The position numbers were made by a program, and so were the translations under genes. The notes under the pieces are model-generated. The model was not told where the DNA came from. It was given only the letters and a program-made list of their open reading frames with translations, and ran no database searches. Below, piece after piece: positions 19,005 to 30,844 of a DNA stretch of 64,000 bases (its first letter is position 1; each line of letters opens with the position of its first letter). This DNA is from GCA-2683825 sp965662355 (GTDB lineage Bacteria; Planctomycetota; UBA1135; GCA-002686595). The stretch spans positions 124,001-188,000 of the forward strand of contig CBFIHP010000003.1 in NCBI GenBank assembly GCA_965662355.1. Direction: 5' to 3'.

Positions 19005-20069
19005 ATGGCCGGGCCGGCTTACGATGCACGGAGTTTCTTTGCCCTCGAGGTCGCGGAGGCACGCGCTCGGGTCGAAGCCCTCGGTGGCAAGGGGTTTCAC
19101 GCGGATGTGATTCGGCGCGAAGCCACGGAACGTGGCGCTCTCGACTACGGGGAGATGAGCTCTCTTTCGCGCGAGCTACGTGAGCGCCTGGCCCAGGAAC
19201 TCCCGCTGCTCTCCGCCCACGAGATCACGCGCACGCGCACCGGGGACGGAACCCAGAAGCTGCTCTTGCGCTTCCCCGACGGAGCCACGGTTGAAACCGT
19301 GTACATGCCCTCGCGCAAGTCCGGCAAGGGAGCCACGCTGTGCGTCTCGACGCAGGTCGGTTGCTCCGTCGGCTGCCCTTTCTGCGCGTCGGGCAAGGCG
19401 GGGCTCGTGCGCAATCTCACACACTGGGAGATATTCGAGCAGTACCTCCTGGGACAGACCTGCGGCCCGTTGGGACGCAGCGTCGTGATGGGCATCGGGG
19501 AGCCGCTCTTGAACTACGACGCCCTGCATCGCGCCCTGCAGGACGTGCGCACGAGCATCGGTATCGGCGCACGCAAGATCACCGTCTCGAGCGTCGGGTT
19601 CCCGACGCGTCTGCGTCGCATCGCGCGCGAGAACCCGCCCTTCCAGCTGGCGATTTCCCTGCACTCCCCGGACGACGCACAACGTGCCAAGCTCGTCCCC
19701 GCCATGGCGGACACCCCGATCGACGCGATCCTGTCCGCCGGCGACGACTGGTTCGAAACGACCGGCCGCGAGGTGACGTACGAGTATGTCCTGCTCGGGG
19801 GCGAGAACGACAGCGAGGGGCACGCCAACAGGCTCGTGGAACGCCTGCGAGGCCGGCGTGCGACGGTCAACCTGATCCCGTACAACCCCATCGCAGACGA
19901 GGACTACGGCAGACCTTCGTCCAGAACCGCCAACCGTTTCCGCGACACGCTCACCGAGGCCGGCATTGTCGCGACAGTGCGCTGGTCACGCGGCGTCGAG
20001 GCCGACGCCGCGTGCGGGCAGCTACGCGTGACGCGCAGCCTGGGCCTAGGCGCCGACGGCGCTGGGTAG
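19005..20069 (+). CDS. rlmN: RlmN/Cfr-family radical SAM rRNA methyltransferase
   Basis: 354 residues. The radical-SAM cluster motif CSVGCPFC gives Cys120, Cys124 and Cys127. Cys113 (TLCVS) and Cys337 (ADAACGQLR) match the E. coli RlmN pair Cys118 and Cys355 used in the methyl-shuttle mechanism. The GIGEPLLNYD motif is also present. The family methylates C2 of A2503 in 23S rRNA and, in RlmN, A37 of some tRNAs. The presence of Cys337 supports an active enzyme. Its 3' end overlaps the convergent lat gene by 24 bases. Confidence 0.9.
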   Translation: MAGPAYDARSFFALEVAEARARVEALGGKGFHADVIRREATERGALDYGEMSSLSRELRERLAQELPLLSAHEITRTRTGDGTQKLLLRFPDGATVETVYMPSRKSGKGATLCVSTQVGCSVGCPFCASGKAGLVRNLTHWEIFEQYLLGQTCGPLGRSVVMGIGEPLLNYDALHRALQDVRTSIGIGARKITVSSVGFPTRLRRIARENPPFQLAISLHSPDDAQRAKLVPAMADTPIDAILSAGDDWFETTGREVTYEYVLLGGENDSEGHANRLVERLRGRRATVNLIPYNPIADEDYGRPSSRTANRFRDTLTEAGIVATVRWSRGVEADAACGQLRVTRSLGLGADGAG

Positions 20070-21365
20070 ACAGGCTTCGACGCGCGACAGGACCGTCTGC
20101 ACATCCTCGGCCGTCACGACGAGCGGCAAGCGAAAGCGAACCGAATCTGACCCCGAGGCGAGGGCGAGTAGCCCTTTGTCGAACATGCCGCTGAGCATGC
20201 GGTTGCGTGTATCGGTGTCCTTCACGGTAAAGGCAACCAGCGAGCCGACCCCGCGCACGTTCGAGATTCCACCCGCCCGCGAAAACTCGCGCAGACCGGA
20301 AACGAACTCCTCGCCTCGGACGGTGATATTGTTCGCGAGCTTCTCCGCCTCGACGATCTCGATGAAGCGGCGGCAGCGCACCATGTCGACCAGGTTGCCG
20401 CCCCAGGTCGAGTTGATGCGGCTGGAACAGGCGAAGACGTTGTCCTTTACCTCGTCGATGCGTGTCGAGGCGTAAATGCCACACACCTGGGTCTTCTTGC
20501 CGAAGCAAACGACGTCGGGAGCGACATCGTGATGTTGCCATAACCAGGGTTTTCCAGAACCGAAGAAGCCCGTCTGGATCTCGTCGAAGATCAGGAGCGC
20601 CTCGTGCTGGTCAGCGTAGTCGCGAAGCTTCTGGAGGAATTCGGTACGGAAGTGGTTGTCACCGCCCTCGCCCTGCATGGGCTCGAGAATGATGCCCGCA
20701 ATCTTCTTCGGGTACTTGGCGAAAGCTGCTTCGATCTCGGCGCAGGCCTTCGCCTCTTCCGCCTCGATGTCGTTGCAGATGTTGCCGTCGGCGTCGTACT
20801 CGATCGCCGGGCTGTGCACGCGCGGCCAATCGAATTTCGGGAAGAGTCCGATCTTGTCAGGAACGGTGTTCGTGAGGCTCATGGTGTAGCCCGAGCGCCC
20901 GTGGAAGGCCTGCTTGAGGTGCAGGATGACCAGGTCGTTGACATCGTCCTCGAAGCTGGTGCGCCCGAGTTTGCGCGCCTTCCAATCAAATGCTGTCTTG
21001 AGCGCGTTCTCGACGGCGAGAGCACCGCCGGAGACCCAGAAGTGGTGCGGGAATCCCGCAGGCGTGACGCGACTGCCAAAGGCATCCACGAAGGCCGCCA
21101 TGTCCTGGGTGTAGAGATCCGAGTTGGCGAGCTTGGTCCGCGCTGCGCGCAAGAGCTCCGTCTCGAAAGCGGCCTCGTGCAGCATCGGGTGGTTGTATCC
21201 CACCGGCCACGAGGCAAAGCACGTGAACGCGTCGAAGTATTCCTTGCCCGACTTGGCGTCGCGCAACCACGGACCGTGGGACCCTTCCTGGTCGATGACC
21301 ATGGGGAAGCCATCGACGAGTTGGTAGCGGCCGAGCGTTTCGTGGACTTGTTTCGGATCGATCAT
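20046..21365 (-). CDS. lat: L-lysine 6-transaminase (lysine epsilon-aminotransferase)
   Basis: 439 residues, class-III PLP aminotransferase. The motif CFGKKTQVCG (288-296), with the PLP Lys in the KK pair at 290-291, is characteristic of L-lysine 6-transaminase. LIFDEIQTGFF (258-268) supplies the PLP-ring Asp, and YFDAFTCFASWPVGYNHP is also a Lat-type N-terminal block. It transfers the epsilon-amino group of lysine to 2-oxoglutarate, giving alpha-aminoadipate semialdehyde. An ALDH-like gene lies 97 bases upstream on the same strand, and the ALDH7 enzyme at 4415-5935 could oxidise the product. Confidence 0.92.
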   Translation of the reverse strand: MIDPKQVHETLGRYQLVDGFPMVIDQEGSHGPWLRDAKSGKEYFDAFTCFASWPVGYNHPMLHEAAFETELLRAARTKLANSDLYTQDMAAFVDAFGSRVTPAGFPHHFWVSGGALAVENALKTAFDWKARKLGRTSFEDDVNDLVILHLKQAFHGRSGYTMSLTNTVPDKIGLFPKFDWPRVHSPAIEYDADGNICNDIEAEEAKACAEIEAAFAKYPKKIAGIILEPMQGEGGDNHFRTEFLQKLRDYADQHEALLIFDEIQTGFFGSGKPWLWQHHDVAPDVVCFGKKTQVCGIYASTRIDEVKDNVFACSSRINSTWGGNLVDMVRCRRFIEIVEAEKLANNITVRGEEFVSGLREFSRAGGISNVRGVGSLVAFTVKDTDTRNRMLSGMFDKGLLALASGSDSVRFRLPLVVTAEDVQTVLSRVEACLPSAVGA

Positions 21366-21462
21366 GAGGCTTCGTAAGTTAGGGGCGCGGCCGACAGTCT
21401 AACCCGACCTTGGGCGCTCGGACATGGGGCTCGCAGTAACCAGACAAAAGAAGCCCGGGGCC

Positions 21463-22515
21463 TCAGGACGAACGCAGCAAGCACAAGACCGGCATGGGCT
21501 CCTGGCGTCGGGCCCCGCGCATGTGCGGTTCGACGTTGCAAAACACCGTGGGAGGAAGCCGCAACGGGTCGCCCGTCATTTCTTCCTCGCCACCCGAGAT
21601 CATCGTCGCGCCCTCATCCAATCCTTGAATCCAGGCCTTCTGGGTGCGGAGTGCCGCATCGCGATCGATGTGGGCTACGAGGGAGCGCAGCTCGTCGATT
21701 GTGTCCATACATTCGAGCAGGCACTCCACGAAGGACGAGTAGGACGCCTGTGGAATGAAGGCGCGGGCCACCTGCCCCGGGAGCTGGCCACCGCACGTGT
21801 TCAGACCGAAAGCGCGGAACGCGACCCGCTTCGCTGCGGCCTCGATGTCCTCCCCGACATCGACCTCGTAGGCGGCGCAACGCAGCGTGACCAGGCGCTG
21901 GGACTCGATGCCCGTTTGCTGGCAGAGGTGGCGCAACTCGACGATTCTCGCTGCCGAACCACTCGCGGAAACCGCGCGCACGCGGGGGTCCGCGAGGAGT
22001 TCCTTCAGATCGTCGCGCCGAGCGTTCTCGGTGACCGCGATCGAGCCCGCGGAAAAGCCGGCCGAATGGAACGCATCGCGAATGGCAAAGGCCAACTCGG
22101 GAGCGCGCTCGTCGGCGCACAGAAGTACCGGACGGCCGCAGGCCATTTCGGTGGCCGTGCGTACGAACCCGTTCGAGAGGAGCTCGCGCCAATCCGGGGC
22201 ACAGATGGAAATCCCGAGGGCATCGTCGAGCAAGGGGAAGGCCAGGTCGGACGAGGCCGCCTCGAAAGCCCCCACACTCCCCGGCTGTTCCGGCAGACGA
22301 TCACCACACCGCAAGCGCTCGACCACCAGGTGCGAGAAGGCCGCAGGATCGGCATCGAGGATCCGAGCTGCGTCGTCGATCCGATCCATGCGCTCGTCCC
22401 AGGGCAAGGGCTGCGCATCGAGCTCGTCGAACAGAGAAGGTAGGTTCTTGGCCCCCGGAACCGCGCGGGCGGCCTCGGGCGAATCGTTCTCGAATAGAGG
22501 CTCCGCTTTCTGCAC
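21463..22515 (-). CDS. Truncated aldehyde-dehydrogenase-like protein lacking catalytic residues
   Basis: 350 residues with the overall order of ALDH motifs but without the working residues. The cofactor-loop region reads ASGSAAR instead of the usual GSTxxG. The position of the general-base ELGG reads LRCAA. The nucleophile motif GQxC reads GGQLPG, with Pro in place of Cys. The protein stops at the point equivalent to EExFGPV, so the C-terminal oligomerisation segment is missing; the spacer before lat does not encode it. It is intact as a frame and lies directly upstream of lat. It may be a non-catalytic partner or regulator, or a decaying gene. Its start is 37 bases from divergent rnpA. Confidence 0.72.
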   Translation of the reverse strand: MQKAEPLFENDSPEAARAVPGAKNLPSLFDELDAQPLPWDERMDRIDDAARILDADPAAFSHLVVERLRCGDRLPEQPGSVGAFEAASSDLAFPLLDDALGISICAPDWRELLSNGFVRTATEMACGRPVLLCADERAPELAFAIRDAFHSAGFSAGSIAVTENARRDDLKELLADPRVRAVSASGSAARIVELRHLCQQTGIESQRLVTLRCAAYEVDVGEDIEAAAKRVAFRAFGLNTCGGQLPGQVARAFIPQASYSSFVECLLECMDTIDELRSLVAHIDRDAALRTQKAWIQGLDEGATMISGGEEEMTGDPLRLPPTVFCNVEPHMRGARRQEPMPVLCLLRSS

Positions 22516-22552
22516 GCCAAGAGTCTAGATTGATGTAGAGCAGCCGTCTTCC

Positions 22553-23011
22553 ATGGACAAGAGAAGTACAGGAGAGGCCCGCGGTCGGGGCGCTGGGAAC
22601 GCGGGCGAAAGGCCCGCGGGCCTGCGCTTTCCGATGTCCCGGCATCGCCTGCCGGGGGCCGGCTTCACGCTGGCCTACGCCAAGGGGCGCAGGGCCCGGG
22701 GAAGCTCGTTCACGGTCGTCGTGCGTCCCAACGATGTCTTCGAACGGCGCCTGGGTCTTTCCGTGGGGAAGCGTTGCTGGAAGAGCGCCGTGCGCCGAAA
22801 TCGGGTCCGACGCGTGTTTCGAGAGGCCTTTCGTTTGGAACAAGCCGAATTGCCGCCTGGCATCGACGTCGTCATGATCGGCTCGACCCAGGCCCTGGTA
22901 CCCGATCTCGAACGCTGTCGACAAGAGCTGCGCAAGCTCTCCTGGAAAGCGTGGCGGCGCTATCTCGAAGCCAACCCCGAGGACTCGGGCGCAGAGGGGA
23001 CAGCCGAGTGA
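22553..23011 (+). CDS. rnpA: Ribonuclease P protein component
   Basis: 152 residues. The core is typical of RnpA: RHRLPG near residue 30, a beta-strand region SFTVVVRPND and the RNA-binding signature with RNRVRRVFREAFR (about 80-95). RnpA binds the P RNA and helps it cleave pre-tRNA leaders. An N-terminal Arg/Gly-rich extension of about 27 residues is longer than in E. coli. The stop overlaps the start of yidD (GTGA). rpmH, which usually precedes rnpA, is not upstream here; the divergent ALDH-like gene is. Confidence 0.9.
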   Translation: MDKRSTGEARGRGAGNAGERPAGLRFPMSRHRLPGAGFTLAYAKGRRARGSSFTVVVRPNDVFERRLGLSVGKRCWKSAVRRNRVRRVFREAFRLEQAELPPGIDVVMIGSTQALVPDLERCRQELRKLSWKAWRRYLEANPEDSGAEGTAE

Positions 23012-23277
23012 GCTACTTGCGCGAGTTCTTTTGCCTTCCGATTCGGTTCTACCGACGCTTTCTCTCGCCGTTGAAGCCCCCCACCTGTCGCTTCCATCCG
23101 ACCTGCAGCGAGTACGGCCTGGCGGCGATCCGGGTTCATGGCGTTTTCAAGGGGCTTCTCCTGACACTATTGCGCATCCTGCGTTGCAATCCCTTCGTTG
23201 ACCCCGGCCCGGATCCGGTTCCACCCCGGGGTTTCTGGCGAGCTCGCCGCAAGCCCGACGGATTCGAAGAGTCCTGA
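23008..23277 (+). CDS. yidD: YidD membrane protein insertion efficiency factor
   Basis: 89 residues from a GTG start at 23008 that overlaps the rnpA stop. The family hallmark CRFHPTCSEYGLAAI (about 28-42) is intact, with a following basic helix and the RCNPF motif. YidD is a small amphipathic inner-membrane-associated protein that aids YidC-dependent insertion, and it commonly follows rnpA. yidC itself is not next; lon follows after 169 bases. Confidence 0.93.
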   Translation: MSYLREFFCLPIRFYRRFLSPLKPPTCRFHPTCSEYGLAAIRVHGVFKGLLLTLLRILRCNPFVDPGPDPVPPRGFWRARRKPDGFEES

Positions 23278-23393
23278 AGGCCATTCGAAACGGCCTGAAG
23301 GGCCCTGGAAGCCGCTCCGAGAGCGAATCACCAGCATGGCCTCCTCGATGTGGCATTTGCTTCCAGCCATTTCGGCCTACGATCGATAAAGCC

Positions 23394-23412
23394 TGCGGGG
23401 ACCCGCCCCGCA
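23394..23412 (+). promoter_or_regulatory. GC-rich hairpin upstream of lon
   Basis: TGCGGGG (23394-23400) pairs exactly with CCCCGCA (23406-23412) across a 5-base loop, 34 bases before the lon start. No T-run follows, so a leader structure or protein-binding site is as likely as a terminator for rnpA-yidD. A second short hairpin (AGGCC/GGCCT) starts at the yidD stop. Confidence 0.35.
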
Positions 23413-23446
23413 CCACGTCCTCACCCCCACGACGACCGAACCGCCG

Positions 23447-26062
<2,616 letters not shown>

Positions 26063-26102
26063 CGTCAGCTCTTCGGAGGTACGTGACTCGTTCGAGCCCC
26101 CT

Positions 26103-27920
26103 CTACTCCGCCTGCGCCGACTCCAACGTCAAGGGTACGCTCTCTCGCTTGCCATCCCGTTCAAACCGAACGGTCACCACATCCCCCGGTTTGTGGGAGT
26201 TCAACACGTACATGAACTCCCCCATCCCCTCGACATCGACGTCGTCGATCGCATAGATCACATCGCCGCGTAAGAGCCCCGCCTTCTCGGCCGGCCCGCC
26301 CGGTGACGTCCCATCCAACCGCAGTCCCTTGCCCGAGAACGAATAGTCCGGGACGCTTCCGAAGCGCGTCTTGAAGCCACGCGAGCGGGTGCCAGAGCCC
26401 GCCTCCGGTGCATCCGATTTCGCCGGTGGAGTCCAGGCGATCGAGTCCGCCGCCTGGGCCCGGGCGAGGAGCTCGAGGGTCAGGGTCGTGACCTGGGCGG
26501 CTCCTCGGGCTTCGAAGCGTTCGATGTCGTCGGTGGGGCGGTGATAGTCGGCATGTAGGCCTGAGAACAGATGCAACGCGGGAATGTCGCGTTTGATGAA
26601 GGTCTGGTGGTCGCTGCCCCCCACGCCCTGTCCGGAAAGGTTGATCTCGAGTTCCAGGCCGGCGCGCGGAGCGGCGGCATTCAGCCAGGTCACGAACTGC
26701 TCGGCCGTACCAGCACCCAACACGTTCAGGTTGGCGCTCTCGGCTCGGCCGACCATGTCGAGGTTGATGTTCATGGCCAGCTCGGAGAGATCCATCGTCG
26801 GAGCACGGGCCCAGTATTCGCTCCCCAGAAGACCGAGCTCTTCGCCGGACCAGAGCGCGATGATGACGTCGCCCGCGGGGGATTCGTTCATCAAGATCCG
26901 GGCAAGTTCGAGGCACACAGCGGTTCCGCTGGCGTTGTCATCCGCCCCGTTGTGAATCTGTCCCCCACCATCGGCAGCGAGAGAACCGGGTCCTCCACGA
27001 CCCAGATGATCGAAGTGAGCACCGACGAGCACGGTGGCGCCCTGGCCGCGGCCCGGGATGCGGGCGAGAACATTGTGCGCCGTCCCGCCCTTGCGAGAGA
27101 TGTCAGCACGCACGGTGACGAGTTCCACAAGCTGCTGCGGAGGAGCGCTCGCAGTGCTGAGATCGAGCTGACTCATCGTTGCCCTGTACTCGGAAAAGAG
27201 ACCCTCGAGTACCGCTGTCGTGATCATCAACGCGGGGATGTTCGCCTTGGCTCCGCGAGCAGAATCGAAGCCGGGCAGCGGATCCTCTTCGCCTGGATGC
27301 TGTGCGATCAAGACGGCCGCGGCTCCCCGGCGCTTGGCCTCCATCACCTTCTGGAAGAGAGCGCCTTCACCCCTCAGCTCGTCACGGGGAGGTGTACCGC
27401 GCACGATGACGCAAACGGCACCATCGAGACGACTCTCGCCGAAGTCGTTCCAGCCGTGATCGTCAGCGGCGATGCCGTAGCCACAGAAGAGCAGCGGTCC
27501 CTTCACCGTGCCCGCCGCCGAGCAAAAGAGCGGAGCGACCTGGGCTTCGCCCTCGTAGCGATCACCCCCCGTGTCGCCCCCGAGTCCGACGAAGGAGCCG
27601 CCCAGATCCTGCGCCGGTAGCGGAACCGGAAAGGCCTGCAAGTAACCCTGGGTACCGAGGGGTTGCGCTCCCAGAAGCTGAAGGCGTTCGGCGATCCAGT
27701 GCGCGGCGAGAAGCTCACCCGGCATGCCGGCCCGCCGGCCCTCGCGGGCATCGTCCGCCAACCAGCTGACATCCTGGTACAGGCGTTCGGCCGCCGGTGG
27801 GGTCGACGGCAGATCGAGCGGCAGCGAGCCAGGAGCGCCACAGCCGATGGCGATCGAGGAGCTGATCAGGAAGAGAACGTGGAGCGGGGTGATGAAAGGC
27901 GAAGGAATCCGGCGAATCAT
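26103..27920 (-). CDS. M28-family metallopeptidase lipoprotein with PA insert and C-terminal PDZ domain
   Basis: 605 residues. The lipoprotein signal ends at Cys27 (SSIAIGC). A PA-type insert (about 110-270) interrupts the peptidase domain. Zinc ligands of family M28 follow: GAHFDHLG, the bridging Asp in GADDNASGTA, the catalytic Glu pair in WSGEELGLLGS, Asp in NLDMVGR and His in LHADYHRPTDD. A PDZ-like domain occupies about 515-600 (GLLRGDVIYAIDDVDV). It is most likely an exported aminopeptidase tethered to a membrane. The divergent YfhO-like gene starts 172 bases away. Confidence 0.9.
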   Translation of the reverse strand: MIRRIPSPFITPLHVLFLISSSIAIGCGAPGSLPLDLPSTPPAAERLYQDVSWLADDAREGRRAGMPGELLAAHWIAERLQLLGAQPLGTQGYLQAFPVPLPAQDLGGSFVGLGGDTGGDRYEGEAQVAPLFCSAAGTVKGPLLFCGYGIAADDHGWNDFGESRLDGAVCVIVRGTPPRDELRGEGALFQKVMEAKRRGAAAVLIAQHPGEEDPLPGFDSARGAKANIPALMITTAVLEGLFSEYRATMSQLDLSTASAPPQQLVELVTVRADISRKGGTAHNVLARIPGRGQGATVLVGAHFDHLGRGGPGSLAADGGGQIHNGADDNASGTAVCLELARILMNESPAGDVIIALWSGEELGLLGSEYWARAPTMDLSELAMNINLDMVGRAESANLNVLGAGTAEQFVTWLNAAAPRAGLELEINLSGQGVGGSDHQTFIKRDIPALHLFSGLHADYHRPTDDIERFEARGAAQVTTLTLELLARAQAADSIAWTPPAKSDAPEAGSGTRSRGFKTRFGSVPDYSFSGKGLRLDGTSPGGPAEKAGLLRGDVIYAIDDVDVEGMGEFMYVLNSHKPGDVVTVRFERDGKRESVPLTLESAQAE

Positions 27921-28092
27921 GCACGTATCGTACGCCGCTTGGCTGGGGACTCGAAGCGCGGCCTCGATCCCCGAAAAAGAAGGTGATTCTGCCCTTCACA
28001 GGCTTCCGGCCCTTCCCATGCCATACCGCGGTTTCTCATCTGGGACCAAGAGGTCGGGGATTCCCCTCAACGGGCTCGGTACGCTTCTCGGT

Positions 28093-30840
28093 ATGCCTGC
28101 CCAACTGCGGAGAAAATCGGAGCGAATTCGATGGGCCCTGGCGCTCTTCGTGGTTCCGCTCTGTCTCTTCCTCCCACTGATCCTGGGCGGGGAGGTTTTT
28201 CTGCCGATGCTGCCGGTCGCTCACGCGCCCCTATCGATGGAAAACCCGGGCGCCGCGGCCGAGGCGGTGCGCGACCAGAACCCGATCGTCGGCGATCGCA
28301 TCCTGCCGTTCCTGACGGATCAGTACGCCATGCGGGACGAGGTTCAGCGGGGTTCCTTGCCTACCTGGGAGCCGTACCTCGGGCTGGGCATGCCCTTGAT
28401 CGGCCAATCGGCTACGGGAGGCTTTTATCCGCCGAACGCGTTGGCCCTGCTCATACCGCCCGAAAAAGCGGCCGCGATCCTCGCCGTGCTGGCCCTGACG
28501 TTGGCGGGGATGGGCACCTGGCTCTTCCTGCGTCGCATCGGTCTCGATCGAAGGGCGTGCCTGATCGGCGCCATCGCCCAGCAACTGGGTACCTGGGGGC
28601 TCGTGAACCTCGCCTTGCCCATGAAGATCGACGCGGCGCTGTGGTTTCCATGGGCCCTGTGGGCGGTCGAGGGCGTCGTGCGCAGGCGCAAGGGCAGCAT
28701 CCTGTGGCTGAGCGTCTCCCTCGGCCTTTCGTTTCTTGGCGGCATGGTTGCGATCAGCGTGTTCGTCTTCGCAGCCACGGCCCTCTATGCGCTCGTCCGT
28801 TTGGAGCCCCTGCCCTTCCACTTTGCGCCACGCTCACGCGATAGCGGGCTCGGACCCCCACTCGTCGCGGTGTGCGCATGTGGCCTGGGTTTGCTGATCG
28901 GTTGCCTGCAGTTGCTCCCGTTGAAGGAGACGTCCGATAACTCCCTGCGCAAGAATTCCCAAGCCGCCGAGATCGAAGCTGGGTCACTCCCCATCACGAC
29001 CCTCGCGGGGATCGTCGTCCCGGATCTCACGGGCCGACCCAACGACTCGACCGCGCCCAACAACCTCCCCCTCGCGTGGTGGCTGACCCCAGCCAAGGAT
29101 CAAGCGAAAGCAGAGAGCGCGAACATCCTCGAGTGGAACACGCACGCCGGAGTGATCCTGTTTTTGCTGGCGTTGACAGCGGTCATCGCGGTACCCAAAC
29201 GCGCGGTGTTTCCGGCAGCTTTGATCGTCTGCGTCTTCGCCTTTGCTCAGGGCTGGTTCCTGGTGAGGGAGCTCTATGTGGTGCCGGGTTTGAACCTGGG
29301 TGTTCCGGGGCGTGCTCTGGCTCTGTGCTGGACGCTTTGGGCCTGGCTAGCGGGATTGGGCACGCAGGCCCTGATCGATCGTCAAGGTCGGGCGCTGTGG
29401 ACCTTCCTCAGCGCAAGCTTCTTCCTCGCGGCCACCGGCTTCAGTCTCTGGAGTGTGCTGGATCCACCGACCTGGGCCGCCGACCTGCATCAAACGATCG
29501 TCGAGCGCTACCACGAGAGCGCTGGGATAACGCTTCCCGATGCGGAGGCGCGCTTGCCACCCGAGATGGCCCAGGAAGCGGGCAGACATCTGAAGGAATC
29601 CTATGCACGCATGGCTGCCGCAGCCCTAGGTGCCTTCGTCGCCGGATGTCTGGGCCTGCTGGCGGACCGCAACCGCGCTCGCTTCGAGAAAGGAGCCCCG
29701 ATCAGCTTGTTGATCGGCGGAGCGCTCCTCGGCTTGGCCATCACGATAGCCCCCGCCTTGATCACGGGAGCACCTGTGGGCTCGCGTGGCTTGCAGATGG
29801 GACTCGCCCTCGTGGCCCTGCTCGTCTTCCTACCGGCCCTGCCCTGGCCCCAGATCCGTATGAGCGCGCTCTGGTTGGCGCTTCTTGCCGTGCTACTGGG
29901 TGAGGGCATGCTGGGCTCGAAGGTCCACGTGGAGGGACGCAAGATCCTCTCGGATGGCGTGTTCCCTCCCTCGGCCTCGATCGAGAGTGTGCGCGAGGCG
30001 GCCGGCGATGGTCGCGTCCTGCGCCTGGATCCGACCGAATCCCTGGCCCACTCTCAGCTTCTGGCTCGCTCCAATCTCTTGCAGCCGTACGGCATCCGGG
30101 ATATATCCGCCTATCCGACATTCACACCCGCGACGCATGCGGAACTCTTCGGGGCGCTCGACTCGCGGTCGGTCCTCATCAACCACGTCGCGCGGCTACC
30201 GTCCGCAGACCTCCTGGAGCATCCGATTCTCGATCTCGCCCGGGCGCAAGCGATCCTCAGTGTGGAAGCGTTGGAGCACCCGCGGCTGACCCCGGTCCTC
30301 GAACGGCCCTCGTTCCACGTCTACAAGCGTAGTGGAGCACTGCCCCCGGCGCGCATCGTCACGCGGGCCCACGTCGTGGCCAACGACAACGAGACCCTGG
30401 AGGCACTCGTCGCCGGCTCGATCGACTTCGAACAGACGACCTGGGTCGCTGCCGAGTATGGCGACGTGGTCGCGGGCATCACCAGCGATTCCCGAAGCGC
30501 CCCGGATCAGGCTCGCATCACCTCGGTCGAGTTCCCGCAACGCAACCGTGCCACGGTCAACGTCGAGAACGCTGACGGCGGTTGGCTGGTCCTGCACGAA
30601 CAATGGGCTCCCGGCTGGAAGGCCTTCCACGGGGAGCGCGAACTGCCCCTGGTTCGGGCGGATCATGTCTATCGCGCCGTGCCGCTGCCGTCTTCCCCTG
30701 CAGGCGACTCGATATCCATTCAGTTCGTGTACCGGCCCGAATCGCTACGACTCGGCTTCTGGCTATGCCTGGGTGGCCTGGCCTGCGCGCTGCTCCTCGA
30801 TTTTTTCTACCTGCGCAAGGGACGCCGCAGTCTGATCTGA
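28093..30840 (+). CDS. YfhO-like multi-pass membrane protein
   Basis: 915 residues from the ATG at 28093, which begins just before the first transmembrane helix; the frame is open upstream but reads as non-coding. Many hydrophobic helices fill about 10-600, with the motif EPYLGLGMPLIGQSATGGFYPPN after the first loop, as in YfhO and related GT-C-type glycosyltransferases. A soluble beta-rich domain follows, including DGGWLVLHEQWAPGWKAF near the end, then a last helix (FWLCLGGLACALLLDFFYL). YfhO proteins modify cell-surface lipid-linked glycopolymers, so a similar role is inferred. The hydrolase gene begins four bases after its stop. Confidence 0.82.
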   Translation: MPAQLRRKSERIRWALALFVVPLCLFLPLILGGEVFLPMLPVAHAPLSMENPGAAAEAVRDQNPIVGDRILPFLTDQYAMRDEVQRGSLPTWEPYLGLGMPLIGQSATGGFYPPNALALLIPPEKAAAILAVLALTLAGMGTWLFLRRIGLDRRACLIGAIAQQLGTWGLVNLALPMKIDAALWFPWALWAVEGVVRRRKGSILWLSVSLGLSFLGGMVAISVFVFAATALYALVRLEPLPFHFAPRSRDSGLGPPLVAVCACGLGLLIGCLQLLPLKETSDNSLRKNSQAAEIEAGSLPITTLAGIVVPDLTGRPNDSTAPNNLPLAWWLTPAKDQAKAESANILEWNTHAGVILFLLALTAVIAVPKRAVFPAALIVCVFAFAQGWFLVRELYVVPGLNLGVPGRALALCWTLWAWLAGLGTQALIDRQGRALWTFLSASFFLAATGFSLWSVLDPPTWAADLHQTIVERYHESAGITLPDAEARLPPEMAQEAGRHLKESYARMAAAALGAFVAGCLGLLADRNRARFEKGAPISLLIGGALLGLAITIAPALITGAPVGSRGLQMGLALVALLVFLPALPWPQIRMSALWLALLAVLLGEGMLGSKVHVEGRKILSDGVFPPSASIESVREAAGDGRVLRLDPTESLAHSQLLARSNLLQPYGIRDISAYPTFTPATHAELFGALDSRSVLINHVARLPSADLLEHPILDLARAQAILSVEALEHPRLTPVLERPSFHVYKRSGALPPARIVTRAHVVANDNETLEALVAGSIDFEQTTWVAAEYGDVVAGITSDSRSAPDQARITSVEFPQRNRATVNVENADGGWLVLHEQWAPGWKAFHGERELPLVRADHVYRAVPLPSSPAGDSISIQFVYRPESLRLGFWLCLGGLACALLLDFFYLRKGRRSLI

Positions 30841-30844
30841 GCGG

